This document shows positions 35,066 through 64,000 of a stretch of DNA of 64,000 nucleotides, piece by piece. The notes under the pieces are model-generated. The model was not told the DNA's origin. It ran no database searches and worked only from the letters and a program-made list of their open reading frames with translations. The DNA lies in assembly GCF_000237925.1 (NCBI RefSeq), contig NC_031495.1, positions 38,592,210 to 38,656,209 of the forward strand. Reading direction: 5' to 3'. The position numbers were made by a program, and so were the translations under genes. Position 1 is the first letter of the stretch. Each line of letters begins with the position of its first letter. Source of the stretch: Schistosoma mansoni. Its lineage: Eukaryota; Platyhelminthes; Trematoda; Strigeidida; Schistosomatidae.

Positions 35066-36459
35066 TTTAACTAAGGTCAGTTCAGGATTTCAATGAAGTT
35101 CAACAATCTTCATAACCCCTTACTATTACATAAAAGTTAAATTAATTCATTCACCAGGGAATTGGATATGAGCCACATAATCCAGGTGTGAGTGTTAATG
35201 ACACTACCACCTGGTCGCTTGAACTGAAGTAGATGAAGTGATGCTCGGAACTGGAGCACTTGGTGGCTGAAAGTCGACCGACCACAGAGAGCCACTAATT
35301 CACTAATCCATAGGAATACAAGAACGACTTATTGACGTATAAGATTTCTATAAATTTCTTCAAAGAACTGAAAAGAAATCTTTGTTGTCACGAGAACGTT
35401 ATTCGCGTTATATACATGTACTGTAACAATGAGACATATATATGGAAGAAAAATTTAACAATCAATAACTATACACCATTGCATTAAATTGCTCCTGAAA
35501 AAATAGATGCAGGTCAAAACGAAAAGTATTAGGTATGGACAACAACTCCGGCACCAAAACATCATAATGTACGAGGAAACAGGTCATAGTTTTGTGTACT
35601 GGCAATATTACTGTGTTCCTTTAACCAAAGTCGGTGGTGCAAAGTCTCAAACCACAACTAACTGGTTTATTAAACTGGACCATTTTGACTGTTTCAACTG
35701 ATGATCAAATGTTCTGTACTGTATATTTTAAAAATCGGTCAAAAAGACTATTTACATGGTTTCAGTAAGAGAAAGCCAGAAAAATCGTATACAGAGTACT
35801 TCATCAATTCTTAGTTACAATTATTATATTACAACAGTACTTTATGAATAGATAATGTGAATGGCATCCAAAATTTTGGTTCAGAAAATGTGTTGTGAAT
35901 ATGAAAGCACTCTAACAGGATCACATTGAACAGAACAACAGGACTGGAACCTCTTAATCTATTGGTTCTTCTACGATTGGACTACAATGAGATTTATTAG
36001 GTTAAAACGTCCAACTTTCTATCATTAAATCCCAGTTTCGAACCCCGTTCCATCGACTTTAATTTGAGGATCGGATAACAGTTTCATCATTATAAGCCCT
36101 TGTAAAATCAGAGTGTGCGCCTCATACCCAACTACCTGATGAATCAATTATATCTCAGATGTTTAGTCGTTCCCATTACCAATGCAATTCATTTTATTAA
36201 TATCAACTCATCTTACAAATTCCATAATGAAAACTAAGACCGATTCACAGTCTTGCCACGTTCTGTGTCGATGATAAATGAGCAAACTCGTAAGAAATAA
36301 TCATAAAAATATATACCAATCAGTCAAAGGATAGTTAACAACTTTCATTGTAATGTTAAATAAGATTAAGAGTGATAGAAAATCTACAAACTGATTCCTC
36401 CATTTGCACAAATATATTTTCCTCAATATCTTCAATGTATACGATTATTGTAGTATACT

Positions 36460-36725
36460 ATCATTGGAATCACGGACTGATCAATGTTAGACCATAATTG
36501 AGAACCTGAAAGCATTGGACGGCTGTTTCATCCTGGTGGGAATCGGACTCAGGTCCTTCCGTTTCACATGCGAACGCTTAACCTCCAGATCACTAAGTCG
36601 GCACGTACGGTGTTAATGTATAACTTTAATCAATTCACGATATTACGCGACCATCCTTCACTGTCTGTGATGGGTAACTGCTTCGAACCCGACAAAACTT
36701 AGCTCCATTATATGCTTACAATCCT
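36460..36725 (-). mobile_element. Hammerhead SINE family B, variant subfamily
   Basis: Contains GAATCGGACTCAGGTCC (B-box region), TTAACCTCCAGATCACTAAG (A-box region, reading plus) and CATTGGACGGCTGTTTCATCC. The hammerhead middle is partly deleted. It lies just downstream of the Gq-alpha stop codon, and its plus-right end adjoins the gene's likely polyadenylation signal. Confidence 0.65.
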
Positions 36726-36735
36726 CAATAATAAA

Positions 36736-36741
36736 TTTATT
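36736..36741 (-). promoter_or_regulatory. AATAAA, Gq-alpha polyadenylation signal candidate
   Basis: Minus-strand AATAAA (plus TTTATT) lies about 145 bases after the Gq-alpha stop codon. It is the first canonical hexamer in that direction. Confidence 0.55.
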
Positions 36742-36886
36742 TCATATAATTATGTATGACATCATTTTGAAAAAGAAAAGTTAAACGATCCAGTGGACAA
36801 ATATACTAACATAATATATAAACAGAACCAGAAACAATGAATCATTACCGTTGACAAAAATGATGCATACTTTATGACATAATTCC

Positions 36887-53380
<16,494 letters not shown>

Positions 53381-54219
53381 TGAGACTCTATTCGAATATT
53401 GTGTTGTGATGGCGAAGCGTTTTTTGTGAGTATTTTTCCAAGTGTAAACCTAGGCACTGAGATGAAAACTGGAAGAGCAGAACGCCCATTATTGTCCACA
53501 ACTGTTTGCAAGCGCCATCTTACTGTTTGTAAAGGCCACTAAACACCAACAGCTCAAACAAAAATAAAACGAAACGGACAATTTTATGTTGCTAAAATGG
53601 CTTAAACTGATAATTTCTTGCTTGATTGTTTCCCGTTGATAAAAAATGGCTGGGAGCGCTTCAATATTCAGTAACCACATAGTGATGAAATAACAGCCTC
53701 TGACAGAGCATACTGTAGTGAGTTTATTCACTGACGCAATAAGTATAGGATTGATAAAAACCTATGAGCAGTAGTGAGTCGTTTCTTCGCTTTAAAAAGC
53801 TAGGCGATCACTAAAACTAAAGTAACGATACATCGATATCTCTTAATTTGAAGAATTCAACCCCAAGCTCTCATCATTAACAACAACAACCTCAAACTGG
53901 TCTCCATTGACACAAACGCTTTTTTCCAGTTGGCTTTTTCGTGATTACAATGTAAGATTTACATTTTGAAAGGAAAAACACTTTTCCATATTGATTTTCA
54001 AGCTAACACACGTCACGACTCCCAATTAAACCACTCCCTTAGTTTATCACCGTGTTGTTGTTCACATACACACTATTAAAAACCAAGTCGCAAAGTGGGG
54101 GTAGTATTCTTGTAAGGCTAGGAATATATCTAGAATAAAGCTAAAGAGTACCAATCCATGGTCCGAGTGCAAGGATATTCATAGGTGACAATGTTTGAAC
54201 CAATCAACCTAAGCGACTT

Positions 54220-54720
54220 ATGTCAGAGTATCGTAGCAGTTAGTTCATCAGAGATTTCATCCAATGGAAATTGCAAATATGCATATTTCAGGTTCATTTT
54301 AGAAATATCGTAACTTATATAAAATATCTTCAGTAGTATAACTATATTGCAGTAGGTGAGAATTTAGTGTCAGGCGGTAATCAACACAGATTCCAAGTGT
54401 TGTTCCATCTATCTCTCATGGAGTTACAATGGGAGTAGATCCAACCGGAAAACACAACCGGGATTATGATCACTTTTCCAATCAGTTTATCTGACTTATT
54501 CTTCACAGACTCTCTTAAACCACATGGAATTAGTCTACGTTTCAAGAGGATGGGGTATCTCTCAATATCTAAGTGTAGTAGGTGAAATTTCATGCCTCCT
54601 ACGGCCTTTAAAGGTCATAGAACCATACCCCTGATGGAGATGCTGTCAGAAGAGTCACTACAAAAAAATAAGCGTACATCCTGCAGTCTTAAGCCCTTTA
54701 ACTAGAGCATAGATGAGTCA
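54220..54720 (-). mobile_element. Fossil Gypsy-like pol fragment (reverse transcriptase start)
   Basis: Minus-strand pieces match the start of the Gypsy reverse transcriptase: the CGLRESVK..DKLIGKV region, the DYRLTLN region and the YFQFPLDE region, in family order. The fragment is clearly broken in several places and old. No LTRs are seen nearby. It lies about 0.8 kb upstream of the Gq-alpha start codon. Confidence 0.55.
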
Positions 54721-56519
54721 TACTCGTTAACTAAGAAGAAGAGCCATTATTATGTGACTTTGATTAGAGACCTACCTTTTGTTAACTAATTTTCTACTGC
54801 TTGTTGTCCGAATATTGACAGTAAGGTCGTGTTTGACTAAGCCAAAAGTCACTGTGTAGTTCAATGTGTGACTGTTAACCTTTGACTGTCTGCTTGGAAG
54901 GGCTGCTAGGATTATTGCAGATAGATAACTGATACCATCTTGTTTTTTACTGATTCTTAGGTATTGAACTATTTTGCCTCAACTGTTTCTTCTGTTGTTT
55001 GGCACGCTAATGTGTGTTAGAGAAACCCTTGACTGTATAACATAGGCTGTACTGTTTGAGGTATTTTGTACTTTTTATGTAACTTGTCCTTTTTCTTAAG
55101 TTAGAACCGTTCAAATTGAGAACAGAGTTTGTGTTCTGATATGATTTATTACGAGTAACTCAAAAACACTTTGTACGCTAAACAGAAGAATATAGTGCGG
55201 TCTAAATGAATAATTTTTGGTTCGTCAGTTATGCGTTCAAACCGAATATTTGCATTTCTGTCGTTACAGTATATACTTTAAAAATGACAACTTGAACTCA
55301 TCCTCTTTTGTTAGGTCAATTTCAAAGTAAGTATATTTCAGCAGGTTAAAAAAACAAGCCAAAGTATGGTGCATAATAGATAACGGATTGTGTGAATGAA
55401 GGTGATTCAAAACAGCTTGGAGTTTAGGATTGTGTGTTTTTTAATTTGAGTAAGGAAAACAGTGTTTGTAAATATAAATGGCTTTTTTCGTCGAATTTAT
55501 CATAACTCGTTTTTATTGTTATTGCTTTTGTAGAGTTCTGAGTGGGCTGCTGTTTAGCGTAATTGCTCAGTTTTGCTTGTAATAGGATTTCTCGGTAGGA
55601 ATTTAGGCCAATTCAAGGTTATAGACATGAGTCAAAGAGGTATTTGGCATAGGAAATGAACATCATTACCATTGGTTAGTTACGTTTAGCTGAACCACAA
55701 GAGGCCATAGTTTAAAAAACTGTTCTGCCCTACAGACATGTGTGGTTTGGATTATACCCCACCATTATGTTTATCTGTCAATAACGCCACCCTCCCTACC
55801 TTTGTGATGTAGGCTCTCTTACGCTTGTAGTATGCATGAACACTGTTTTAATCTAAGCTCCATGTTGCACAGTTGTTGAACATGCTGTGTCTACTAGTTC
55901 CATGTTACGAGCGAATCGAACGGCTAGAGCTTTTGTATTGTGTGTTAGACATTCACTTAGTATATCACGCTGATATGAAGTTAACTAATTGTGTTATGAG
56001 ATACTAGTCAGATGATATGTGGTTTAGAGATGATAAGGACAGATAGCCGATCAAAGAATATGGAAAGGTGCCTGGGGTTAAAAGACGTATAAGTAAGAGG
56101 ATAAGTAGGAAAACAAAACATTTGAATGCTAATTAAAAAAAATTTAAAACTTCTAGAACATGAACTAGAAGCAACTCACAATAGTTTAGGGTATTATGAG
56201 CTTCCTATAATCGGCCGTAGTTAAGCAGCACTCATAAGGTTAGTGATTTATCGGTCTACTTGGAATAGAAAAGTGGCATAGGACTTTGTGGAAAAAGATG
56301 TATTCGACTTTTCACATTAGAGAGACTCGGAATCTGAGTGTGAGGGTTGGGGTCATTAGGGAATGGCTAATAATGAGTTATGGGATGAGGGAAACGACGG
56401 GTTTTATAATATGGTTATATATATATGAATGACAATAGGATTCCGTTATATTCATGGTCACTCTAGATATTAGGCAGTTTGTAAAATGTGCCTCGGGATT
56501 GGATAGGAGTCCTAGGAAG
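54721..56519. other. Intergenic; no gene recognised
   Basis: No supported exon, RNA gene or repeat match. Confidence 0.3.
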
Positions 56520-56521
56520 AT

Positions 56522-56980
56522 TTAATGAAGCTCTTTAGAGTCTGAAAACAGTGTTATTGGACTTTTGAACTTGGTAATAGTGCCACTGGGACGGACAGGT
56601 ATTGGCAGTCTGTTCCACAAAAATCTATACCACACTATAAGAAACTTACAACGCATTGGTTTTGGGTGTTCTATTGTTGGTAGGTTATATGCGTTGTTAT
56701 GGCTCCATATGGCTCCAAAAGGGTTCTGGGGAGTGGTATTTACATCTAGCTGTGTAGTCAAGAGTGGAGTCACATTCAACCAGTTTACGTGTGAAGCATC
56801 TTCAGATATCTACTCGTATCTTGGCTGTGATGTTCATGTTTGATAAGATAAATGGGCAATATTCAAAAGAGGGTCGTATACATACTTTGAGAAGTGTAAG
56901 CATCTGTTGCAAAGAATTCATTAACTAGGAAACCAACTATCTGCCTACATTTAGAAATGACAGGGGAGGCATGTTCCTCA
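56522..56980 (-). mobile_element. Probable non-LTR LINE 3' fragment (CR1/Jockey-like C-terminus)
   Basis: The minus-strand frame 56779-56522 ends FLWNRLPIPVRPSGTITKFK, SPITLFSDS and a stop. A WN-x-LP..VR..T..FK signature shortly before the stop is typical of the C-terminal end of CR1/Jockey-clade reverse transcriptase proteins. It differs from the RTE family seen elsewhere in this window. Boundaries are approximate. Confidence 0.45.
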
Positions 56981-59900
56981 AAATCGTAGGCTCCCTGTGT
57001 AATTAATACCTAGATCGCGTACTGATGTGAATGTTTGAGGTCTTTTTATGTTGAAGTAAATTGGTTTTGTAGTGAACGAGAACTCAGTCGGGTAAAACCA
57101 GTTTAATGTTCAATGAAAGATTACGGAGTGCCTTCGTAAAGCATGAAAACAATACATAAAAGATATAGTTTGCACGACTTTTTTCAGCTGTCTTTTACAT
57201 ATTTCATGATTCTCTCAATTCCGTTGTTGTTACAGTTGTTTCTTTTTTCCTGTTCTCTTAAGGTCAATCTTTTCAGTCTTCTACTGGTAGGCATTCCACC
57301 TACGGTTGGCGCTATACACGACTTATATCCATCAACATAAGTAGCATACACCACAGTAGTTCATGTAGCAGATGTTCGAATGCGTATGGGATCAGCGTTT
57401 TCGTTAACAAAACTCACATGAACACTATTTTTGCGTCAAGTAAGGCGGGTTGGTAACAATAAAGAATGATTTAGTATAGATACATTTTAATAAGCCACAA
57501 TAAAATACATAGTATTAACATTTGTTAATGGCTCAAGTTGTAAGCAGTATAAGTAATTTGTGCCAAGAAATAGAACAATCAGTGTTGTAGAAATTTTGAT
57601 ATAAACATTATTTTTCGTTTAAATTATGAGGTCGGTGACGTTTATGCCGGCATACTGTCCATGTGAGTTGATTCCCAATAGCATCTGCATTAGTAGACTA
57701 AATGGGAGGACAAATATATAATCGCGGGAAAAAAAGAATTTAAATTAGTGTTCCAGTTAGTTTGTTAGGCTTGATACGGTTTATTTAGTTGTGGGGAGAT
57801 TTTCTGGACTTTATTATTACTTAACCGTGATAGAATTTAGTAACACTTCTAGTAAATATGAATGGTTACTAAAACGCTTTTTTATACGTGGAAAGTGATG
57901 ATTATGTGGATTTTGGACAGATAGCTAATAGGAATTAGTTAAACATGAGTAAGTTCGTAAGAGACATGCTCTAGACTCAATGTTATGTATATTCATACAT
58001 ACCGGCTGATTTTGCATACAAGTTATTTGCAAGTATTGAGTTTCGCATAAGTTGGAAAACGACTTATTACAAATGTAGTGATTAGGAATTGTTGAAATCG
58101 ACAAAACCCATGTGACACAAACATAGGTGCTATGGTGCCGCACTATGCTTCCGGCTAAATAAATTTTTACATGGTGATAAACACTGGGTGATACTTATGT
58201 GATTATCCGGAAGAACCTAAGTTGTAACCAAAAGGAGTATACTCCCAACCCATGTCTATGGTAGTGGCTTGAACCTTAGTCAGTGTTGGGGCGAATTCGA
58301 CAGTGTTTTCAGTTTGCAGGAGATTTTCTAGACTGTTTTTACTGATGATTTGCATCCATGGTTGTGTCGCCAAACATCCAATTTGACTGACCGTGTTTTA
58401 ATATATTTAGTGAATAAGCAACCAACTCTATGATCCATTTCGGAGATTCTATGTGTGAAAATCCCTCCATGTCTACACTTGTAATTTATTCCTATTGCTT
58501 CCTTCCGTTGGATATTTTGTCCGTCCTTCTAATTCTCTTTGAGATGGTAATATTTGTATTTTATTACAGATTTTATTTTCCTTAAGCATTCACTGCGTTT
58601 TAATGTCTCTTCCTGAGCTGCGTTTGTGTTGTTTTAGTTGATACTTAGTCATGGCGACAGCCATATTGACTGGGATTGTGCATTTTTGATTTTGAATTGA
58701 AGCGCTTTTCCAGAATTGGAAACACTGTGTTATAAAGCAACCAAATATTATCTTTCGAACGAATCTGATCTATCCAGAAAGGACAGAACGACATTTATTT
58801 GTTGCTATTGGTATTTTTCTTACATTCCTTATCAATTTGTTTATTTATTGTAATTTAGATTGATTACTGAGGGAACAATTATTGGTTGCATAACTACGTG
58901 GTAATTTTTATATAGGTAATAATGTACAGTTGTATTCGTAGTGAAATTTGGAACCGTTGTTTACCCAGTCATCTTGTTTTGAATTCAATTGTGCATTAGC
59001 GCGTATCTGAGCTACCTAGACAGTTATTCTTCAGTCCAAACCTTAGATTGGATCTTACACCGACAGAGAAACATACTGTATTCATCTCTAGAGGATGAAG
59101 ATAACGAGAAAACAACATCATTTAATGATGATTACAAGTCAATTTGTTGACCGGTTTTGTAAATGGTTTCAACAATTTTATCAGCCGTATTACGTGATTG
59201 TCAATTTAGGACAATGCTATATGGCGATATCCCGAAACCATTATGTTTAACTAGTTATAGTGTTGATTGAGAATTAGGCAGTGGGAAATAGGTATTGTTG
59301 TCTTAGGTGACTATAAAATGTCAGAAGTTTGTAGCGTGAACGAATCCGAACTTCCTGACCATATTATTTACTTTAATTCAAAAATATTCATTTACATAGT
59401 GTTAATTTTAATAGTATGCTCCGGATTTTTGGTTTTAAATGGTTGTTTGATCAACAACTACCTGATAATCCAGTTAATATACTAATGCAGGATGATAGTA
59501 CCTAAATTTGGTGGCTTGATTATCTAAATTATGTTTGTCTTTTTAGGCAACTAATATGACATCCCAATTCATAGACCCAAATACGTATAGCGATGATGAC
59601 TATGATGGGTTTAGTGAAAATGTTAAAGACGATTCAAACGGTTGTTAAATTTAAATGGTACAGATGGTATGATACAATGCAATTATAAGCTAGGTTGACG
59701 TGTAGGTTGGTGAAGGTATATGACAATTTAAAAATGATCAACTCGGCCAGAAAAATAATTTTAAAGTTCAGACTACTCGTGGAACTTCAGATAGGAATAC
59801 GACGAGCCATAAACTTCCCATAAGAAGTTACTGTAGTTAGCCTAGTGACATTTACTAATATGTGGCAAAGGCAAATGGAACTAAGAAATGTCAAATAATT

Positions 59901-62900
59901 TTTCGAATCTAATACGCTTCGTCTGTAAAAAAAATTTTTTCAGAGTAGCATGTTGTAGTATAAAGTTATTAAATATATGTCGAAAACGCTTTGGGAGTGG
60001 TTCATATAAAATATGTACGGCTAGTCTAGGTGAAAATATATACATGTTAAGTACACAAAGTACATGTTAAGGATAGTAAATAATCCAGTAAAATAGTTGA
60101 ACTCGTCTGGATTATTTTTGGGGATTAGACTACCCAGTAGATTTGACGCATACAAGACCATTCGTGACAAGTAGTAATGATCCAAAAGCAACCAAAATAA
60201 ACACACAGTATTTCAACTAGTTTCTGTGTGTGCGATGCCACTGACTTTGCTAAATGGTTGATTTAGTAAAAACCCAGGAGTTCAGATAAACAATTGGCTT
60301 TCATCGTACAAACAATCTGGAGTGAGATTAGGATTGCTGAAACTTCATAGATTGAACTCACCGTAAGTTTGTGGAGTATCGTCTTCGTCGTTTGGCTATG
60401 GAACTCGAAAATTGAAAATTAGGAAGGCAATGGTCATGAGAAAAGACATTACGCGATAGCCCATAGTTTAAAATATGGTGAAACGTTAGGTGGGGAAACG
60501 GGATGAAGAATTAGGTTGGGATAACCATCAAGCCCTTGCTCACGTCGCTAGCCAATGTCTCTTTACGTTGCTGAAAGGCCATATTTATTAGGGCTCGATT
60601 TTTTAACAAGCTTATTTCTCTGGGGCATGTTAATGCCATCAAAGCTTATTAATGAACCTTCTTATCTAATAATTTAATATAGATGACCTGTTATTATTAC
60701 CTATGGAGCTCGTAAGTTATGGGTAATAATCAACATTACAATACGATAGATAATACATGCGAGCATTAATCGGAGTACTAATAGAATAATGGTTTAACAT
60801 AAGTAAAAATCTATTAAGAACGGTAGAGTGAGAATAAGGATTGATAATAATAGGCTGTGTTTCTTTGGTCGAGCTTACCAATGTTGTGCCTGGAGGTAAC
60901 CCTCGTTTTATTGATGGAAGAAACCACACTAGCAGTGAATAGGTCTTTATTTTTATCGTGGGACAATAACAGTGGAGTGGAGGGTTATCTGTTCGAACAT
61001 ACGAAGCTTTTCAACATGCAGTATAAGATAATAGGAAATATAGTGCCTATACGAAATAAGGAAGTGAATGAATATTTGAGCTCTATTGTTTTGACATGCA
61101 CTTAGTTGTTGGAGGTCGACTCTTAACTGATCAACGTATGCTGTTACGAACTCATCATCGGAATATTTTCATTGCCCTGTGCACCTTCTACGTACATCCA
61201 CGTTGATTTATTAGATCTTTGAGTACAACCAGATAGTCAAAGTTGCTGATCTAAATTTATTAGTATTTTTCCAGGGATTTTAGTTGCTGTACCAACGACT
61301 GACATTACAACTGAAAAAAGGTTTTCACTGAAACTAAACAGCCACAACAAGAAGTGATCAAGGTGCTGAATCTGAGTCCGAATTATTCAACAGCTTGTCA
61401 AAGTTCATAAGGTTTAATAAGGTTCTCTCGAATAGATACTGTCCATATTGAAATGGCTAAGTGGAATGTATGTATCACCGTCCGAGAGTCCTAATATCAT
61501 TCTGCAATATCAGTCATTGTACAACACTCCTCTAATTTAGGATGTTGAAAAAAAATTTATGATGAAAAAAATTATTTGAATTTCCAAAAAATCTTTATGA
61601 CCGTCAATAAAGTGTATCGCGGAGACGTAATGGCTTACATTTCTCTGGGACAAACTACACTCAATTCTCTCGATCACGAGTATTCGTCTTTTTAAGTCAG
61701 ACGACACTGATGTGACCGGTTAAATTCCATAATATTACGTTATAGTAATATCATCCAATAAGTTTCCTAGCCAGAAAAATCCTAAGTTGATGGCCAGGGT
61801 ACCCAGCTTCTTTAAAATGCTTGAAGAACAGACTATATCTTGCCCAAATGTTCTGCATTTATTAGAAACGACCAGAAAACTGAATGATGCAGGGACCGGA
61901 CATCCTTCCGTACGTGCCTTCTATATGGAGAGTACTGACTACTCCCTCTTAGTCATCACTGACACTAGCTAAGCTTGATAAGCAATGTATAGTGTTAAAT
62001 ATGCTAAGATGGAGACACACTCAGCTTGATTGATAATTTGGGGAGGATTCAATTAAACCTCACTGAATATGTGTCCTTGATTTAGTTTTTCGTTCTGACT
62101 GCTTCGTCCATAAACTATAACTCTACTGAATCTGTAATCATACATTTGGATCGTTTCAAATTTCAGTTTCACGTTGTAACTAATACTTGCCTGTTGTTGG
62201 ATTATTGTCAGTTACTTGTCACCATTTCATTCCATTCTGTCTAGTCGGAAACAACAGTAGCACGTCAAAAAACATATTGAGGATATAAGACCGGATCTAT
62301 GGCGCAATATTTGCTACAGGCGTTACTGCAGGACATTGACGCTTCTGGTGTTGTATGCTATTATTAGTTGCTTTCATTATTTAGTGTAAGTGTATTCTAT
62401 GTACCTAATAAGTCATCAGATCAATTTTCCTCGTTTTCTCCTGGAATAACATGCTGGTCACACCTCCGTATAGCTTATCAGACTATGCTTCTAGTTTTAA
62501 AATTAGAAATCAATTGATTTCCAGATTGTGCTAGTTTGAGGCTTATGTTAATGCTGATTATTGTCTTTTTCTCTCCCTAATAAATGTAGACGAATCGTGT
62601 GTGCTTGCTGCGTCATTGGCTCATTTTTTTCTGTTTTCCAGCCCTCTCCATTCACGCTACTCTGCTTGCTCCCCTAATTCACAAAGTACCTTCAGGCTAT
62701 ACGCGAACCTCTACAAATTAGTATAAAATGTACTCTCCGACTACAGGCAAATTTACCAATAGCCAGGTATTATATTACTAGTCTAAAAAAATAGAACTCT
62801 TGGTAGCCTTATCATCACTGCATCAAATAAAACCGATTACTGACCGATAAAGTACTAATTTTTGTGCGTTCTACGGATTTACTTTTACTTTTCTCTGGTG

Positions 62901-63240
62901 TAATCGAGAAAAAAGGAGCAAATTCCAAACTACTTGCTACTAGAACTATTGTGGTCAGCTGATACTTCCACCTTACGATACAACACGAGTTCCGAGAAAT
63001 CAACAGCTTTACTTAATCGTTACAAAAGTATTTGATTTACTAAGTGTTCATTTAATCACCGTACAGTTAAATCCTCCACATTGGATGTGATATTTTGCTG
63101 TCTGTGAATAACTGCTGCTTAAGTCATTCAGGAAATAATCTTATCAAAATCTGATTGCTCAAATAGATTCGAGTGTGTGTTTATAAACACAACTGTTTGG
63201 TCCATTCAAACTGCGCTAATTTTTAATTAAATTGAGGGTA
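56981..63240. other. Intergenic; weak candidates only
   Basis: Mostly anonymous sequence. Possible small exons near 59317-59647 are discussed among the findings. No repeat copy from the families above is evident, so this 6 kb is repeat-poor relative to the rest of the window. Confidence 0.3.
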
Positions 63241-63293
63241 TTTTCGCTGACAACAAACCATACAAAGTTCATCTTTCGGAGGTATTGTTAAGA

Positions 63294-63610
63294 ATGGACC
63301 TTGACGACTACATCATTTCAGTAGTTCAAATCCCTCCAGGTTACACTTCCAAAATGCTTCTAGACACCTGTAATCCTCAAGTAGAAAAATTCCTTCGAAA
63401 GTTTATGAAACGGTTAGTAAAGAAACCAGGTGCACTCTTCTCTCGTGTTTTACCGACTTCAAGTGATCAAGGTGATTCTCTCAGCCTGTGTGTTACAGAT
63501 TGTCAAACCCCTTACATACCATATGTAATAAAAGCATCCGATTCATCTTGGCATATACGTCAGTTCCCCACACACAGACTGTCTGTTCGTTCACTAAAAA
63601 ATGACAAGTA
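63294..63610 (+). CDS. First coding exon of an unrecognised gene (runs off the window)
   Basis: ATG at 63294 in a good context (AAGAATGG), then 105 open codons and part of a codon to a perfect donor (CAA|GTAAGT at 63611). The protein starts MDLDDYIISVVQIPPGYTSK. It contains a basic stretch EKFLRKFMKRLVKKPG and ends SVRSLKND. Codon usage and the clean donor argue for a genuine exon. No domain is recognised and there is no signal peptide or membrane segment. Later exons lie beyond the window. Confidence 0.65.
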
Positions 63611-64000
63611 AGTATAATCAACTATATCCAGACTTTATCCACATTGATCGGTGATACTTAAATGTTGTTTATTCACGTATCACTGACAAAAATTTGTTGA
63701 GATTATTGTCTCTAAAAGTTCCCTGTTTGGGTTTATAATATATCATGCTATCTGAGCATTCCCAACTATTGCTTCACAAAGTATCATGCAAATGCGTATT
63801 GAGTAGTTATTTCCGAAAGTTTGGACTCGAATCCAATATTCTTGCAAGAAGCTAGGGCGAATCAATTAATTTTCTTGAGCTTGCATCTTGATGTTGAATA
63901 GTGGCTCTAAATCTACTAGTTATCATTTGGGTTAGCTATAATTAGCCGCTCATTTCAAATGCAGAATATAGATTGTATAAACTAAGGTCCAGAAATAAGT

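Noticed and set aside
56565-56843. 92-codon plus-strand frame
   Set aside because: It is the antisense of a frame ending with a LINE-like WN-x-LP..FK signature, which explains the open sequence better.

Overview
The window looks like nuclear DNA of a blood fluke (genus Schistosoma). The evidence is the repeat fauna: Sm-alpha-type hammerhead SINEs, RTE-like non-LTR fragments, and an AT-rich, simple-repeat-laden background with very short 5' introns next to long, repeat-filled introns. I cannot fix the species from sequence alone. No prokaryotic, organellar or viral genome is present.

Two host genes can be read completely by hand. (1) On the plus strand, 10782-18326, nine exons encode a 296-residue protein that I identify as HAP40/F8A, the huntingtin partner protein. 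Its first two introns are only 39 and 43 bp, while later introns carry LINE and SINE copies. (2) On the minus strand, 53380 down to 36887, seven exons encode a 353-residue G protein alpha subunit of the Gq class. All splice sites are canonical and the reading frame is intact. Three partial or candidate host loci were also found: the last exon of a Ser/Thr-rich protein gene (1453-1922, plus), the first coding exon of an unrecognised gene running off the right edge (63294-63610, plus), and a possible last exon with a C-terminal membrane segment (33118-33249, minus).

Layout: 1-1452 holds repeats and the upstream intron. 1453-6400 is the terminal exon followed by a long T-rich strand-asymmetric tract, possibly a long 3' UTR. 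6400-10780 is largely featureless apart from one solo LTR. 10782-18326 is HAP40. 18327-31150 is intergenic, dense in hammerhead SINEs, a 0.5-kb retroposon, and an open frame of uncertain origin. 31440-34200 is an A-rich tract (T-rich on the minus strand). 34600-36730 has more SINE pieces. 36887-53380 is the Gq-alpha gene, with solo LTRs, a dated retroposon insertion and a long inverted repeat in its introns. 53400-63290 is mostly anonymous, with a Gypsy-like fossil and a non-LTR fragment. 63294 onward is the next gene.

The most interesting structure is a second SINE family, distinct from Sm-alpha. It combines tRNA-like A/B boxes with a hammerhead ribozyme core in the same permuted arrangement as Sm-alpha. 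Its stem sequences differ, but their pairing is conserved. One copy (19747-20175) has 13-bp target-site duplications and inverted ends.
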